The position numbers and the translations under genes were made by a program. This document shows positions 26,471 through 35,433 of a DNA stretch of 51,241 nucleotides, one piece after another; the first letter of the stretch is position 1, and each line of letters starts with the position of its first letter. The notes below the pieces were generated by a model. The model searched no databases, had not been told where the DNA came from, and worked only from the letters and a program-made list of their open reading frames with translations. The stretch is from JBJXGC01 sp046154545 (GTDB taxonomy: Bacteria; Chloroflexota; Dehalococcoidia; Tepidiformales; Tepidiformaceae), in NCBI GenBank assembly GCA_046154545.1, contig JBJXGC010000323.1, forward strand, positions 1-51,241, written 5' to 3'.

Positions 26471-26701
26471 GTGGCTGAATTCGAGATCAGGCAGGATGGC
26501 GTCACCTATCGGTTCGAAACGACCGAGCAAGGATATTTCGCGGAGGTACCCGACCTGCCCGGCTGCCTCAGTGAAGGCGCCACGTTGGACGAAGCGTTCG
26601 CGAATATCCGCGAGGCCCTGGCGCTCTTCGTCGAAGGCTCACTGGCGGAAGGCCTCCCCGTGCCGGAGCCGTTTCGGAGGATGTTCGCGCAAGCGGTGTG
26701 A
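26471..26701 (+). CDS. hicB: HicB-family antitoxin
   Basis: 76 residues from GTG 26471. The HicB partial RNase-H-like fold is recognisable in YRFETTEQGYFAEVPDLPGC and LSEGATLDEAFANIREALAL. No DNA-binding domain follows at the C-terminus, as in the short HicB types. The stop overlaps the hicA start (TGATG). An in-frame TTG at 26456 would put the -10 inside the gene and is rejected. Confidence 0.9.
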   Translation: MAEFEIRQDGVTYRFETTEQGYFAEVPDLPGCLSEGATLDEAFANIREALALFVEGSLAEGLPVPEPFRRMFAQAV

Positions 26702-26925
26702 TGGCCGATGTGCCCGTTGTGCGGCCGGTTCAGGTTGTTCGCGGCCTTGAGCGCGCCGGGTTCGTAGTCTCCAGACAGTCGGGAAGCCATCAGTTTCTCG
26801 TCCACCGTGATTCCGGCCGGCGGACGACCGTCGCCATCCACAATCGGGACATGTCGCCACCGATGCTTCGAGCGGTCCTCAAGCAGGCAGGCCTCTCGGT
26901 CAACGAGTTCCTCACCCTGCTTTAG
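26701..26925 (+). CDS. hicA: HicA-family mRNA interferase toxin
   Basis: 74 residues. The double-stranded-RNA-binding-like HicA fold is seen in VVRGLERAGFVVSRQSGSHQ with the catalytic His in GSHQFLV, then RTTVAIHNRDMSPPMLRAVL. HicA cuts mRNA and is neutralised by HicB. The antitoxin-first order found here is less common than hicA-hicB. Its 3' end overlaps a converging RHH gene by 4 bases. Confidence 0.9.
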   Translation: MADVPVVRPVQVVRGLERAGFVVSRQSGSHQFLVHRDSGRRTTVAIHNRDMSPPMLRAVLKQAGLSVNEFLTLL

Positions 26926-27188
26926 TTCTCGGGCGTAAGGTCGGGTGCCAGTACCGTCATCCGTTCGGCCCAGGCTTCATCCAACGCGTCGAGGGTGTCC
27001 TGCACGCCCAAGCGTCCTCCGGAGTTCGTGCGGATGCGGGCCAATACTTCCTCCAGCGTCTCTGTCTCAGCCAGCCGTGCGAGTTCCGCCCGCAAGTACG
27101 TCTGTAGCGACAGGCCCCTCGCGGTGGCCCGCTCCAGGAGCCGCGGATGGACGCCGTCGGGCACGTTGCGGACGAGGATGTTGGGCAT
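26922..27188 (-). CDS. Orphan ribbon-helix-helix antitoxin (FitA/VapB-like)
   Basis: 88 residues, MPNILVRNVPDGVHPRLLER then ATARGLSLQTYLRAELARLA: an Arc/FitA-type RHH domain followed by a toxin-binding tail (ETETLEEVLARIRT and on). Such proteins normally precede a PIN toxin; here the next gene on this strand is missing because hicA converges from the other side. It may be a solitary regulator or an antitoxin whose toxin was lost. CACAAT 5 bases before the ATG is an imperfect leaderless -10. Confidence 0.75.
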   Translation of the reverse strand: MPNILVRNVPDGVHPRLLERATARGLSLQTYLRAELARLAETETLEEVLARIRTNSGGRLGVQDTLDALDEAWAERMTVLAPDLTPEN

Positions 27189-27226
27189 GATCCATTGTGG
27201 CACCATCCCCAGCGCCCCCGCGAGCC

Positions 27227-29860
27227 TTACCCCTGTGTGCCGGCCTCCAGCTCGTCCAGGCTCAGCCGCGCCACCCGCCGGCCGTGCGCCTTCAGGCTTG
27301 CGAGGTCGCCCAGCGCCTGCGCCGCCTTCAGCCTCCGGAAACCGAACGCCTGGCCCGGGATCTCCAGGTCGGCCGGGTCGTCGGTCACCACCTGGAGGAA
27401 GACGCCGTTGTTCGCGCCGCCCTTGTGGAGCTGCCCCGTCGAGTGAAGGAACCTCGGCCCGAAGCCGACGGTCGTGGCGACGCGATGCCGGTCGCGCAGC
27501 CGCATGCGCACGGCCGCCAGCCGGGCGGTCGTCTCGGCGTTCCGGGCCAGGTAGGCGTTAATCGCGATGTAGTCGCCCGGGCCGACCGTCGCCAGCGCCT
27601 CCGGGAGCGGCAGCGACGAGTCGTCGAACTGCTCGCCGTCCAGGATCCGCCCGGTCACATCCTTCGCCTCCTGGACGTTCGGCTGGTCGAAGGGGTTGAT
27701 CTGCAGCACGTTCCCGGCGATGGCGGTCGCGAACTCCCAGCGGAAGAACTCGGCGCCGAGCTGGTACGGGTCGCTGTACGGCAGACGAACCACGGGATGC
27801 CCGGCCGCTTCGAGTGCCGCCAGCCTCGGGTCGTCGCCGATGGCGATGAAGATCCGATCGTTCCCATAGACCTCCGGCGCGCCGAGCGGCTCACCCTCGA
27901 CTGGTACGATCCCGCGGCCCTCCTTCCCGGTCGACTCCGCGATGAGTTGCTCCACCCAGTAGCCGAGGGTCGAAAGCGCTTCGGGAAGGACGAGCGTCAC
28001 CTTGTCCCGCCCCGCCAGTGCCGCCTCGCCCAGGACGGCGCCCAGCCAGGCGCCCGGGTTCTCTTTCGCCGGCAGGCTCCGATCGCAGGCGTGGACCATC
28101 TCGTGCGCCCGGCCGATGAAACGTCCCACATCGGCGCCGATGAGCGCCGCCGGCACCATCCCGAAGAAGGAGAGGGCTGAGTAACGCCCGCCGATCCCTG
28201 CCGGGTTGCGGAAGATGCGGCGCACGCCCCGCTCCTTGCCGAGCTGTTCCAGCCCTGAGCCAGGGTCGGTAATCGCGACATAATGCGCCCCGTCCGGCAG
28301 CTTCTCCCAGAAGTAGTCGAACTGGCTCCGCGTCTCGATCGTCCCGCCCGACTTGCTCGCGACGATGAACAGCGTCGTTGCGAGGTCGATGCTCGCTTCC
28401 ACGTCGGCGATCTGGCGCGGGTCGGTGGTGTCGAGCACCTTCAGGTCGAGCATCCCGGGCGCCACCCCAAAGGTCGCGTGGAGCACCTCCGGGGCGAGGC
28501 TCGATCCGCCCATGCCCAGGAGCACGGCCGTCCGGTAGCCTTCCGCCGCCACGCCCCTGGCGAAGGCTTCCAGCTCGGCGGAGTGATCCTGCAGCAGGGC
28601 CACGACCGTCAGCCATTCCAGGCGGTTGGTGATCTCCGTCGGGTCCGGCTTCCAGACCGTGTGGTCGTTCTCCCAGATGCGCTCCACCACCCGGTCGCGT
28701 TCGATCGTTGCCAGGCGCGCCTCCACGGCGCTCGCGAGCGCGCCCAGGCTAGCACCCGTCACTGGCCTCCCCACGCGGGCAAGGGCCATGCCAGACTCGA
28801 CCCGGTCGAGCAGCCGCAGGAAGTCCTTCTCGAACGAGGCGAGGCCGTCTGTCAGGAGTTTCGCAGTCACCGCGTCGAGGTCGATCCCGGCCGCGGCCAG
28901 GTCGGCCAGGTGCTTCTCGGACTCGGCCAGGCCAGCGGCGATCGTCGGCCGGATGCTGGCGTGGTCGAGTACCGCCCGGAGGGTCGCCTCGGGCATCGTG
29001 TTCACCGTGTCGGGCGCGATCAGCTCTTCAACGTAGAGGACGTCAGAGTAGGCCGGGTCCTTTGTACCGGTGGATGCCCAGAGTGGCCGCTGCACCTGTG
29101 CCCCGGCCGCCGCCAGCCGCGCCCAGCGCTCGGTCGCAAAGATCGTCCTGAAGCGTGCGTAGGCCCGGCGGGCGTTGCCCACGGCTGCCTTGCCGCGCAA
29201 CGGAGAGCCCGCGGGGAGCATCGCGTCGATGGCCGAGTCCAGGCGTGAGACGAAGAACGAGGCCACGCTCCCGATGCCCGAGACGTGCAGCCCGCGGGCC
29301 ACGCGGCGCTCGAGGCCCGCGATGTACGCCTCCGCCGTCCGCTCATAAGCGTCGAGGGCGAAGAGCAGGGTGACGTTCACGTTCACCCCTTCGGCGATGA
29401 GCTCCTCCACGGCGCGTACGCCTTCGACCGTCCCCGGCACTTTGATCATGACATTTGGGCGCCCGACCAGGGCGAACAGCCGCTTCCCCTCGGCGACCGT
29501 CTTTGCCGCGTCGCTCTCGATCCCCGGCGGCACTTCGAGGGATACGTAGCCATCCTTCGCTCTGGAGCCGTCGTAGACGGGCCTGAGGATGTCGCAGGCT
29601 GCCCGGATGTCCTCGGCGGCCAGCTCCACGAAGGCGTCGTACGGCGTCAGGCCGCCGCGCCGGGCGAGCGCCGCGAGCGCCTCGTCATAATCTGCCGAAC
29701 CCGCAATCGCCTTCTCGAAGATGGTCGGATTCGAGGTCACCCCCGTGATCCAGCCATCGTCCACCATCCGTTGGAGCTCGCCCGAGGTGATGAGCCCCCG
29801 GCGGATGTAGTCGAGCCAGGCGCTCTGGCCGTGGGTGAGCAGGTCCTGTGTGCGTGTCAT
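27227..29860 (-). CDS. tal-pgi: Bifunctional transaldolase / glucose-6-phosphate isomerase
   Basis: 877 residues. Residues 1-~365 are transaldolase: SAWLDYIRRGLITSGELQRM, VTSNPTIFEKAIAGSADYDE, the Schiff-base Lys in NVMIKVPGT, GVNVNVTLLFALDAYERTAE and WASTGTKDPAYSDVLYVEEL. From ~380 on it is phosphoglucose isomerase: VLLGMGGSSLAPEVLHATFG, LFIVASKSGGTIETRSQFDY, RYSALSFFGMVPAALIGADV and a C-terminal lobe. The fusion joins the non-oxidative pentose pathway to glycolysis and complements gnd-zwf a few kilobases away. Such fusions occur in Chloroflexota and Cyanobacteria-like lineages. Confidence 0.95.
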   Translation of the reverse strand: MTRTQDLLTHGQSAWLDYIRRGLITSGELQRMVDDGWITGVTSNPTIFEKAIAGSADYDEALAALARRGGLTPYDAFVELAAEDIRAACDILRPVYDGSRAKDGYVSLEVPPGIESDAAKTVAEGKRLFALVGRPNVMIKVPGTVEGVRAVEELIAEGVNVNVTLLFALDAYERTAEAYIAGLERRVARGLHVSGIGSVASFFVSRLDSAIDAMLPAGSPLRGKAAVGNARRAYARFRTIFATERWARLAAAGAQVQRPLWASTGTKDPAYSDVLYVEELIAPDTVNTMPEATLRAVLDHASIRPTIAAGLAESEKHLADLAAAGIDLDAVTAKLLTDGLASFEKDFLRLLDRVESGMALARVGRPVTGASLGALASAVEARLATIERDRVVERIWENDHTVWKPDPTEITNRLEWLTVVALLQDHSAELEAFARGVAAEGYRTAVLLGMGGSSLAPEVLHATFGVAPGMLDLKVLDTTDPRQIADVEASIDLATTLFIVASKSGGTIETRSQFDYFWEKLPDGAHYVAITDPGSGLEQLGKERGVRRIFRNPAGIGGRYSALSFFGMVPAALIGADVGRFIGRAHEMVHACDRSLPAKENPGAWLGAVLGEAALAGRDKVTLVLPEALSTLGYWVEQLIAESTGKEGRGIVPVEGEPLGAPEVYGNDRIFIAIGDDPRLAALEAAGHPVVRLPYSDPYQLGAEFFRWEFATAIAGNVLQINPFDQPNVQEAKDVTGRILDGEQFDDSSLPLPEALATVGPGDYIAINAYLARNAETTARLAAVRMRLRDRHRVATTVGFGPRFLHSTGQLHKGGANNGVFLQVVTDDPADLEIPGQAFGFRRLKAAQALGDLASLKAHGRRVARLSLDELEAGTQG

Positions 29861-29868
29861 GGTTCCCC

Positions 29869-29874
29869 ATTCTA
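29869..29874 (-). promoter_or_regulatory. -10 element of tal-pgi, near-leaderless
   Basis: Minus strand TAGAAT, then GGGGAACC (8 bases), then ATG. The spacing leaves only one or two untranslated bases. Confidence 0.45.
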
Positions 29875-29986
29875 GCCAAACTCAGCGTCCGGAATCGGAG
29901 CATGGGCGGGCGACAGTGGGACGGCCATGTGGGGCCCGGGGGAGCAGGCTTCCCCGCGCTGGCGGTGCCGGCCCCGGTGCGCGTCT

Positions 29987-30886
29987 TCAGCCGCGCAGGA
30001 CGGCCGCAAGCGCCGTGTCGATCGCTGGCTGGTCGAAGCGGAACCCGCTCGCCTCGAGCTTTCGCGGCAGCACCCGCTGGCTCGTGAGGAGCAGCCCCTC
30101 GGCCGCTTCGCCTCCCAGCAGGAGTTTCAGCCCGAAGGTCGGGGTCGGCAGGAGCGTTGGCCGGTGGAGCGCCCCGCCCAGCGCCTTCGTGAAGGCGGCA
30201 TTCGTGACCGGGTTTGGCGCCGTGACGTTGACGGGTCCCTCGATGGAGTCCGTGGCGATGGCGTATTCGACGGCCCTGACGGCGTCCGCCAGCGACACCC
30301 AGGCCATCCACTGGCGCCCGTTTCCGATCCGTCCACCCGCCCCCAGTTTGAAAGGGAGCAGCATCCGGGTGAGCGCTCCGCCCTCCTTTGCCAGGATGAC
30401 GCCGAATCGCGACATGACCGTGCGTATGCCGAAAGTAGCTGCCCGGGCCGCCTCCCGCTCCCACTCGACCGTCAGGCCGGCGAGGAAGTCGTTCCCTGCC
30501 GGTGACTCTTCGGTGAGCTCCTCGTCCCCGCGGCTTCCGTAGAATCCGACGGCCGAGGCGGTGATGAGCACCGCCGGCTTCCGTTCCAGCGTCCCCAGGT
30601 GATCGACGAGGAGACGGGTAGCTTCGATCCGGCTGCTCCGGAGTGCGCTCTTGCGGTTCTCCGTCCAGCGCCCGTCGCCAATCGAGGCGCCGGCAAGGTG
30701 GACGACGGCGTCGCAGCCCTCCAGGGCGCCCGGGCGGAACCAGCCCTGCCCCGGATTCCAGAGCGCCGCCGGGTCGGAATCGTTCCCCCGCAACACGCGC
30801 ACGACTTCGTGGCCCTGCGCTGCCAGGCGCGCCCGCAGCGCGCTCCCGACAAGGCCAGAACTCCCGCTGATAGCGATACGAGACAT
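29987..30886 (-). CDS. TIGR01777-family NAD(P)-binding epimerase-like protein
   Basis: 299 residues from the ATG at 30886 with GGAG 8 bases upstream. Extended SDR: RIAISGSSGLVGSALRARLA (dinucleotide binding), DAVVHLAGASIGDGRW, then LITASAVGFYGSRGDEELTE and WEREAARAATFGIRTVMSRF, and the C-terminal DUF1731-like block (PTPTFGLKLLLGGEAAEGLL, GFRFDQPAIDTALAAVL). These YfcH/SDR39-type proteins have no settled substrate. An upstream extension to 30952 has no ribosome site. Confidence 0.88.
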   Translation of the reverse strand: MSRIAISGSSGLVGSALRARLAAQGHEVVRVLRGNDSDPAALWNPGQGWFRPGALEGCDAVVHLAGASIGDGRWTENRKSALRSSRIEATRLLVDHLGTLERKPAVLITASAVGFYGSRGDEELTEESPAGNDFLAGLTVEWEREAARAATFGIRTVMSRFGVILAKEGGALTRMLLPFKLGAGGRIGNGRQWMAWVSLADAVRAVEYAIATDSIEGPVNVTAPNPVTNAAFTKALGGALHRPTLLPTPTFGLKLLLGGEAAEGLLLTSQRVLPRKLEASGFRFDQPAIDTALAAVLRG

Positions 30887-31028
30887 GACGATCACTCCGA
30901 TGGCACCAGTATGTACCCTGAGGGCAGCGGCCGCGCGTAAGCGGGGCCACAAATACTGTGACGGAATTCACAAGTTGGTGATCCGGCGCCGGGCAGCTTT
31001 GCCGCGCCTTGAACCCGCTTCGGTGTCC

Positions 31029-32303
31029 CTATTTCGGCGTGAACTTCACCGGCAGATGCTTGATCCCGCCAATGAACGTGGAACGTAGGCGCTCCGGCGG
31101 GCCATCCAGCTCGATGTCCGGCAGCCTCGTGAACAGCTCCTCGAACATGAGGCGAAGCTCCAGCCGAGCGAAGCCTGCGCCGAGGCAGAAGTGCTCACCG
31201 ATCCCGAAGGCCAGGTGGTCGTTCGGCGACCGGGTGATGTTGAACACCTCGCCGTCGGGGAACATCTTCTCGTCGCGGTTCACCGACGGGTACCACATCA
31301 CCACGCGCTCGCCCTGGGCGATCTTCACGCCCGCGATCTCAGCATCGCGCGTGGCCACCCGAGCCATGTGCAGCACGGGCGACACCCAGCGGATGATCTC
31401 CTCGACGGCCACGGGGAGGAGCGACAGGTCGGCCTGGAGCCGCTCCCGCTCGCCCGGGTGCTCGCAGAGCGTCAGCAGTCCGCCCGAGATCGCGTTTCGG
31501 GTGGTCTCGTTGCCGGCCAGGATGAGCAGGAAGCAGAACCAGAGGATGTCCTCGTCGCTTAACGCTTCCCCATCGACGTTAGCCTCGGTGAGCAGGCTCA
31601 CGAGGTCCTCTTTCCGCTCCGCCCGGCGCGCCTGCAGCATCTGGGCGAAGTAGGCGAACATCTGCATGGTGCCCATGTTGCCCGCGATGCGGGCGCCCTC
31701 GGGCGTGCCCCGCAGCTCTTCCGGCGCGTCCGTCTGGTACTCCGGGTCGCCGCCGCCGAGGACCTTGTTCGTCAGCTCGAACATGAGCTTCCAGTCGCTC
31801 TTGGGCACGCCCATCATCTCGCAGATGACGGCGAGCGGGAGCTGTGCGGCCACGTCCGTCACGAAATCGACCCGGCCCTTCGGCGCGATGTCGTCGATCA
31901 GGCCTTTCACGATCCCTCGGATGTGGGGTTCCATGGCCGCTACGGCCCGGGGCGTGAAGCCTTTGTTCACCAGCCGCCGCAGCCGCACGTGGCGCGGTGG
32001 GTCCATCGTGATCAGCATTTTGCCGTTGCCATTGGACGAGGCCAACGCCTCGGCCGGGTCAATCGGCTCGTACATCACGATACCCTTCTCCGAGCTGAAG
32101 ATGTGGGTGTTCCGGGACACATAGACCACGTCTTCGTAGCGCGTGACGTCCCACCAGCCCTTCACGTGCTCATTGCCCGGGTTCCAGTGCACGGGGTCGT
32201 TGTTCCGGAGGTAACGGAACAGCTCGTGCGATCGGCCCGCTTCGAAGATCGATTCGTCGCCGAGGCTCGCCTCCGCGGGGTTGAGCGTTTCTAGCGTGGT
32301 CAT
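31029..32303 (-). CDS. Cytochrome P450
   Basis: 424 residues, start MTTLETLNPAEASLGDE with GGAG 8 bases upstream. P450 hallmarks in order: the C-helix block TMDPPRHVRLRRLVNKGFTP, I-helix LLILAGNETTRNAISGGLL, K-helix ExxR in EEIIRWVSPVLHM, and heme loop FGIGEHFCLGAGFARLEL with the Cys ligand. It resembles CYP125/CYP142-type bacterial P450s that act on steroids or fatty-acid-like substrates, but the substrate is not known. A small ferredoxin downstream of its upstream neighbour region (32709-32900) is the likely electron donor. Confidence 0.95.
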   Translation of the reverse strand: MTTLETLNPAEASLGDESIFEAGRSHELFRYLRNNDPVHWNPGNEHVKGWWDVTRYEDVVYVSRNTHIFSSEKGIVMYEPIDPAEALASSNGNGKMLITMDPPRHVRLRRLVNKGFTPRAVAAMEPHIRGIVKGLIDDIAPKGRVDFVTDVAAQLPLAVICEMMGVPKSDWKLMFELTNKVLGGGDPEYQTDAPEELRGTPEGARIAGNMGTMQMFAYFAQMLQARRAERKEDLVSLLTEANVDGEALSDEDILWFCFLLILAGNETTRNAISGGLLTLCEHPGERERLQADLSLLPVAVEEIIRWVSPVLHMARVATRDAEIAGVKIAQGERVVMWYPSVNRDEKMFPDGEVFNITRSPNDHLAFGIGEHFCLGAGFARLELRLMFEELFTRLPDIELDGPPERLRSTFIGGIKHLPVKFTPK

Positions 32304-32708
32304 TCGGAGCACTCCAGGGCAAGTAGGCCCAGCCGCCTTACCGGTCGGTAGGGAACAATCTACCAAACATTCCGCAACCCGTCACTCCGGATCTGCCCGC
32401 TCTCAGGCCGGCCCAAACGACACCGGGAGATGCTTGATCGCGCCGATGAGGTTTCGGCCGCAGGCGTTGGACGGGCCCACTCACGGCACTATCGGGGTTG
32501 GTGAGCGACCAGAAGGCGCGGACGTTTCCACGGCCCTCGTCCGAATGGAAGGTCGGTTGACTCCGCAGCCTCCGGGAGATCTCCGTTTTCCGCGTTTCGC
32601 AGGTGGAGGCCCGGGTCGGTCCGGTCGATATCGTTCAGCGAAACGCGTTCGGCGGCCACATCGGAGTGCTCCTGGCCGCGTGGGTGGGGGCCGGTAGCGG
32701 GCGGCCCG
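32304..32708 (-). other. Intergenic region between P450 and ferredoxin genes
   Basis: 405 bases without an intact gene. The part at 32403-32520 is the decayed 3' end of a second P450. The remaining ~190 bases next to the ferredoxin show no recognisable coding or regulatory sequence. A TACCGGTCGGTA-like run near 32339-32350 is a small near-palindrome of unknown meaning. Confidence 0.6.
32403..32520 (-). pseudogene. Remnant of a second cytochrome P450 (C-terminal end)
   Basis: On the minus strand a short stretch ends in NLIGAIKHLPVSFGPA and a TGA, matching the end of the intact neighbour (FIGGIKHLPVKFTPK). Immediately upstream, in a different frame, PDSAVSGPVQRLR matches PDIELDGPPERLR of the same gene. 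The two pieces are colinear and separated by a frameshift. No heme loop or earlier motif remains, so this is the truncated tail of a tandem P450 copy. Confidence 0.7.
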
Positions 32709-32900
32709 CTACTTCACCCAATCGATGGCCTGCCGCGGACAGAGCCGGATGGCGATCTCCACTTTCTCCCGCAAGTGCTCAGGGACATCTTCGATGAGGA
32801 CGATCGATAGGTCGTCGTCGCCGACGCGAAAGACCTCTGGCGCGGCCGTCTCGCACTTGCCGTGACCCTCACAGCGGTCGTGATCAACGCTGACTTTCAT
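32709..32900 (-). CDS. 3Fe-4S-type ferredoxin partner of P450
   Basis: 63 residues, MKVSVDHDRCEGHGKCETAA onward, with GGGGAGG before the ATG. Three cluster cysteines are visible: Cys10 and Cys16 in DRCEGHGKC and Cys54 in RLCPRQAIDW. The Cys-x2-His-x2-Cys...Cys-Pro spacing is that of single-cluster 3Fe-4S ferredoxins associated with P450s in Actinobacteria and Chloroflexota. It would pass electrons to the P450 at 31029-32303. Confidence 0.9.
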   Translation of the reverse strand: MKVSVDHDRCEGHGKCETAAPEVFRVGDDDLSIVLIEDVPEHLREKVEIAIRLCPRQAIDWVK

Positions 32901-32973
32901 CCTGGCCTCCCCTTCGCCTGCCGTCCGGCAGGCGAAGGGGCCGATCCTCGCACAACTGGCCCGCGCGATCTAT

Positions 32974-33528
32974 CTACGTTGTCGGATGGGGTGTCTGCCC
33001 GGCCTCCGCCGCAGAGACGCTCCCCTCGCCCGCCGCCGGTCCATCCGACCCGTCGGTCAGCCCCATCCGGCCGGGCGCCGTCGCATGGCGGCCTGAGGCC
33101 GGGATCAGCCGCCCGGCCTTCCCGAGGCCGGTCGGAGGCATGTTGTTGTAGACGCCTTCGTACTCGCCAGCCCGCACGCGGTAAGTCTCGTGCCAGATGC
33201 CAACGTCGCCACCGCTGCCGACGCGCTTGTTGAACTTCATCCAGGCCGGGAAGTGCGTGTTCTCCTTCCCCCGGGAGAAGGCTTCGAGCTGCTCGAACGA
33301 GCGCCAGTACTGGATTACCAGGGGCGCGAACGGGTTGGCCAGCATCAGGCGGTACCCCATCAGCCCCATCTCCGGCCGTTCGCTGAGTTCGCGCAGCATC
33401 CTGGGCATGGCCATGAACACGGGCAGCCACTTGTGCACCTTCCACGGTCGATTGACCCGCATCCCGATGAGGAAGACGACGAAGTCGCCATCCACTTCCG
33501 GGGCCATCCTTGCTTTCGTAATCGCCAT
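32974..33528 (-). CDS. DUF4188 family protein (monooxygenase-like)
   Basis: 184 residues from the ATG at 33528, with GAGG 6 bases upstream. The whole DUF4188 pattern is present: VDGDFVVFLIGMRVNRPWKV, HKWLPVFMAMPRMLRELSER, GYRLMLANPFAPLVIQYWRS and DVGIWHETYRVRAGEYEGVY, with the final NNMPPTGLGKAG. Members are ABM-like alpha-beta barrels thought to bind heme or act as monooxygenases or aldoxime dehydratase relatives; function not established. The last ~35 residues are disordered. It precedes the ferredoxin on the same strand. Confidence 0.85.
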   Translation of the reverse strand: MAITKARMAPEVDGDFVVFLIGMRVNRPWKVHKWLPVFMAMPRMLRELSERPEMGLMGYRLMLANPFAPLVIQYWRSFEQLEAFSRGKENTHFPAWMKFNKRVGSGGDVGIWHETYRVRAGEYEGVYNNMPPTGLGKAGRLIPASGRHATAPGRMGLTDGSDGPAAGEGSVSAAEAGQTPHPTT

Positions 33529-33574
33529 TTCACACCTCGGTTTTTCAGTTAGGCCGGGCGCAGCCCCGGATCGT

Positions 33575-34423
33575 TCAGTTGTCCGATTCACGCTCCCAGC
33601 GGAAGAAGACGAGGGCGAGCGCCACGCTGAGGACGAGCCAGCCGACGAGCGCCAGCACCGGCGCCTGCCATCCCCAGCTCCCGCCATACTCGTACTCGCC
33701 GAACCAGTCGGGCAAGAAGGCATAGCGCAACCCCTGTGCCATCCAGCGCAGCGGGAAGACGCTCGCTATGGCCGTGAGCCAGCCTGGCAGGTCGGTGTAA
33801 CGGAAGAAGACGCCGGAGATGAATTGAAGGATGAGGAACGGCGGCTGGACGATCGCGACGGCACTCTGGGCGTTGCGGATGGCCCGCGTGTAAGCGATAC
33901 CAAGGGCCGCACCCACGGCGGCCGAGACGGCAAGGACGAGGAGGAACACCGCCCACCGCGCCGGCCCGTCGGGGAACTCCGCGCCAAAGGCGAGCACCGC
34001 CAGGCCGAGCATGAAGGCCGTCTGCACCACTGTGACGACCACCGACATCCCCAGCTTGCCCATGATGTAGGCGCCCTTCGGCAGCGGCGTGCCCGCCAGG
34101 CGCTTGAGCAACCCCTCCTGCCGGTCGATCGAGATCGAGATCGCGAGGCTGGCGAACGTGGCGCTGGCCACCCCGGAGGCGATGATGCCGGGCAGGAAAT
34201 ACTGTGTGAAATCGACCTCCCGGCCGGGCACCGGCGAGAGGTTCTCACTGAACACCGCCGAGAAGATCACGAGGAAGAGCACCGGCAGCAGGAAGGTGAA
34301 GAAGACCTGCTCGGGCACGCGTCGGAAGTGCTTCAGCTCCACCGCCGTCCGGGCGAGGCTGAGCCGGACGAGCGGGGAAAGCCCTGAGACGGGCCGGGCA
34401 GCGGCTGTCATGGTGATCGCCAT
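33575..34423 (-). CDS. ABC-2 type transporter permease
   Basis: 282 residues with six hydrophobic segments. The start MAITMTAAARPVSGLSPLVR has AAGGA 6 bases upstream. Features: LARTAVELKHFRRVPEQVFF leading into FLLPVLFLVIFSAVF, YFLPGIIASGVASATFASLA, and ISIDRQEGLLKRLAGTPLPK (the ABC-2 coupling-helix region). It exports an unknown substrate, often a drug or lipid, together with the ATPase encoded one base upstream. Confidence 0.9.
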   Translation of the reverse strand: MAITMTAAARPVSGLSPLVRLSLARTAVELKHFRRVPEQVFFTFLLPVLFLVIFSAVFSENLSPVPGREVDFTQYFLPGIIASGVASATFASLAISISIDRQEGLLKRLAGTPLPKGAYIMGKLGMSVVVTVVQTAFMLGLAVLAFGAEFPDGPARWAVFLLVLAVSAAVGAALGIAYTRAIRNAQSAVAIVQPPFLILQFISGVFFRYTDLPGWLTAIASVFPLRWMAQGLRYAFLPDWFGEYEYGGSWGWQAPVLALVGWLVLSVALALVFFRWERESDN

Positions 34424-34424
34424 C

Positions 34425-35357
34425 CTAGTTCCTTCTTTCCTGGTTGGTCCGCCGGGCATCAACCATCCTGAGGTAGGTCTCCTCCAGCGTCGGACGGGTC
34501 ACGGTCAGCCCCGGCAGCTCGGCCATGCCTGCGGCCGCCGCCCAGCCGGCGAGCGCCGAGACCACGGCCGTGGGCGCTTCGGTCTGCACCGAAACGTGTC
34601 CATCGGCCTGCGTCACCACCCCGGCAAGCGGCGGGAGCGGACGTTCTCGTACGCCGGGCGGCGTTTCGAACCGGACGGTCGCCATCGCCCGGTTGCGGCC
34701 GCCGATTTCGTCCGGTTTGCCCGTCTCCACGAGTTCGCCCCCGATGATGACGCCGACCCGGTCCGAGAGCGCCTCGGCTTCGTCCAGGTAGTGGGTCGTG
34801 AGCATCACCGTCTTCCCGAGCGCGGTGAAGTTCCGCACCACCTCCCAGAGCTGGCGCCGGCCCTCGGGGTCGAGGCCCGTGGTCGGTTCGTCCAGGAAGA
34901 TGAGCTCAGGGTCGCCGATGATCCCGAGGGCGAGGTCCACCCGCCGCTTCTGCCCGCCGGAGAGCTTCGCACAGCGCACCTGGCGTTTCTCCGAAAGGCC
35001 AACGAGGTCGATCACGCGCGCCGGTTCCAGCGGCGCCGGGTAGAAGTCGGCGAAGTGGCGCACCAGCTCCTCGACCGTCAACGCGTCGAACACGGCCGTG
35101 CTCTGGAGCACGATCCCGATGCGCGCTTTCCAGGCGGCGCCGCCTTTCCCCGGGTCCACGCCCAGGACGGATGCTTCGCCCCCGCTCCGCGAACGATACC
35201 CCTCGAGGATCTCCACCAGCGTCGTCTTACCGGCGCCGTTGGGGCCGAGCAGCGAAAAGACCTCGCCCTTGCGCACCTCGAGGTCGACTCCTTTGAGCGC
35301 TTCGAGGGCGCCGTACGACTTGCGCACACCACTGACGTTCACGGCCACTGCTGCCAA
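34425..35357 (-). CDS. ABC transporter ATP-binding protein
   Basis: 310 residues. Walker A LLGPNGAGKTTLVEIL, Q-loop VLQSTAVFDALT, signature AKLSGGQKRRVDLALGI, Walker B LIFLDEPTTGLDPEGR and the H-loop MLTTHYLDEAEALSDR are all intact. The C-terminal DrrA-like extension is present. The start is probably a TTG at 35357 with GGAGG 5 bases upstream; GTG at 35348 is the alternative. It forms an operon with the permease and is divergent from a MerR regulator 93 bases away. Confidence 0.93.
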   Translation of the reverse strand: MAAVAVNVSGVRKSYGALEALKGVDLEVRKGEVFSLLGPNGAGKTTLVEILEGYRSRSGGEASVLGVDPGKGGAAWKARIGIVLQSTAVFDALTVEELVRHFADFYPAPLEPARVIDLVGLSEKRQVRCAKLSGGQKRRVDLALGIIGDPELIFLDEPTTGLDPEGRRQLWEVVRNFTALGKTVMLTTHYLDEAEALSDRVGVIIGGELVETGKPDEIGGRNRAMATVRFETPPGVRERPLPPLAGVVTQADGHVSVQTEAPTAVVSALAGWAAAAGMAELPGLTVTRPTLEETYLRMVDARRTNQERRN

Positions 35358-35404
35358 GGGTTCCTCCGATCTCGGCTGGCCAGCCCTGGTAAGTGGGAAC
35401 TGGC

Positions 35405-35433
35405 CATATCCGATAGTGACAGTATCCGATACT
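35405..35433. promoter_or_regulatory. Repeated palindromic operator of the MerR regulator
   Basis: AGTATC-C-GATACT (35421-35433) is a perfect 13-bp inverted repeat. A near copy, CATATCCGATAGT (35405-35417), lies 16 bases upstream, about one and a half helical turns away. Both sit between the divergent ABC-ATPase and MerR genes, and the perfect copy lies within the spacer of the MerR promoter. Confidence 0.65.
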
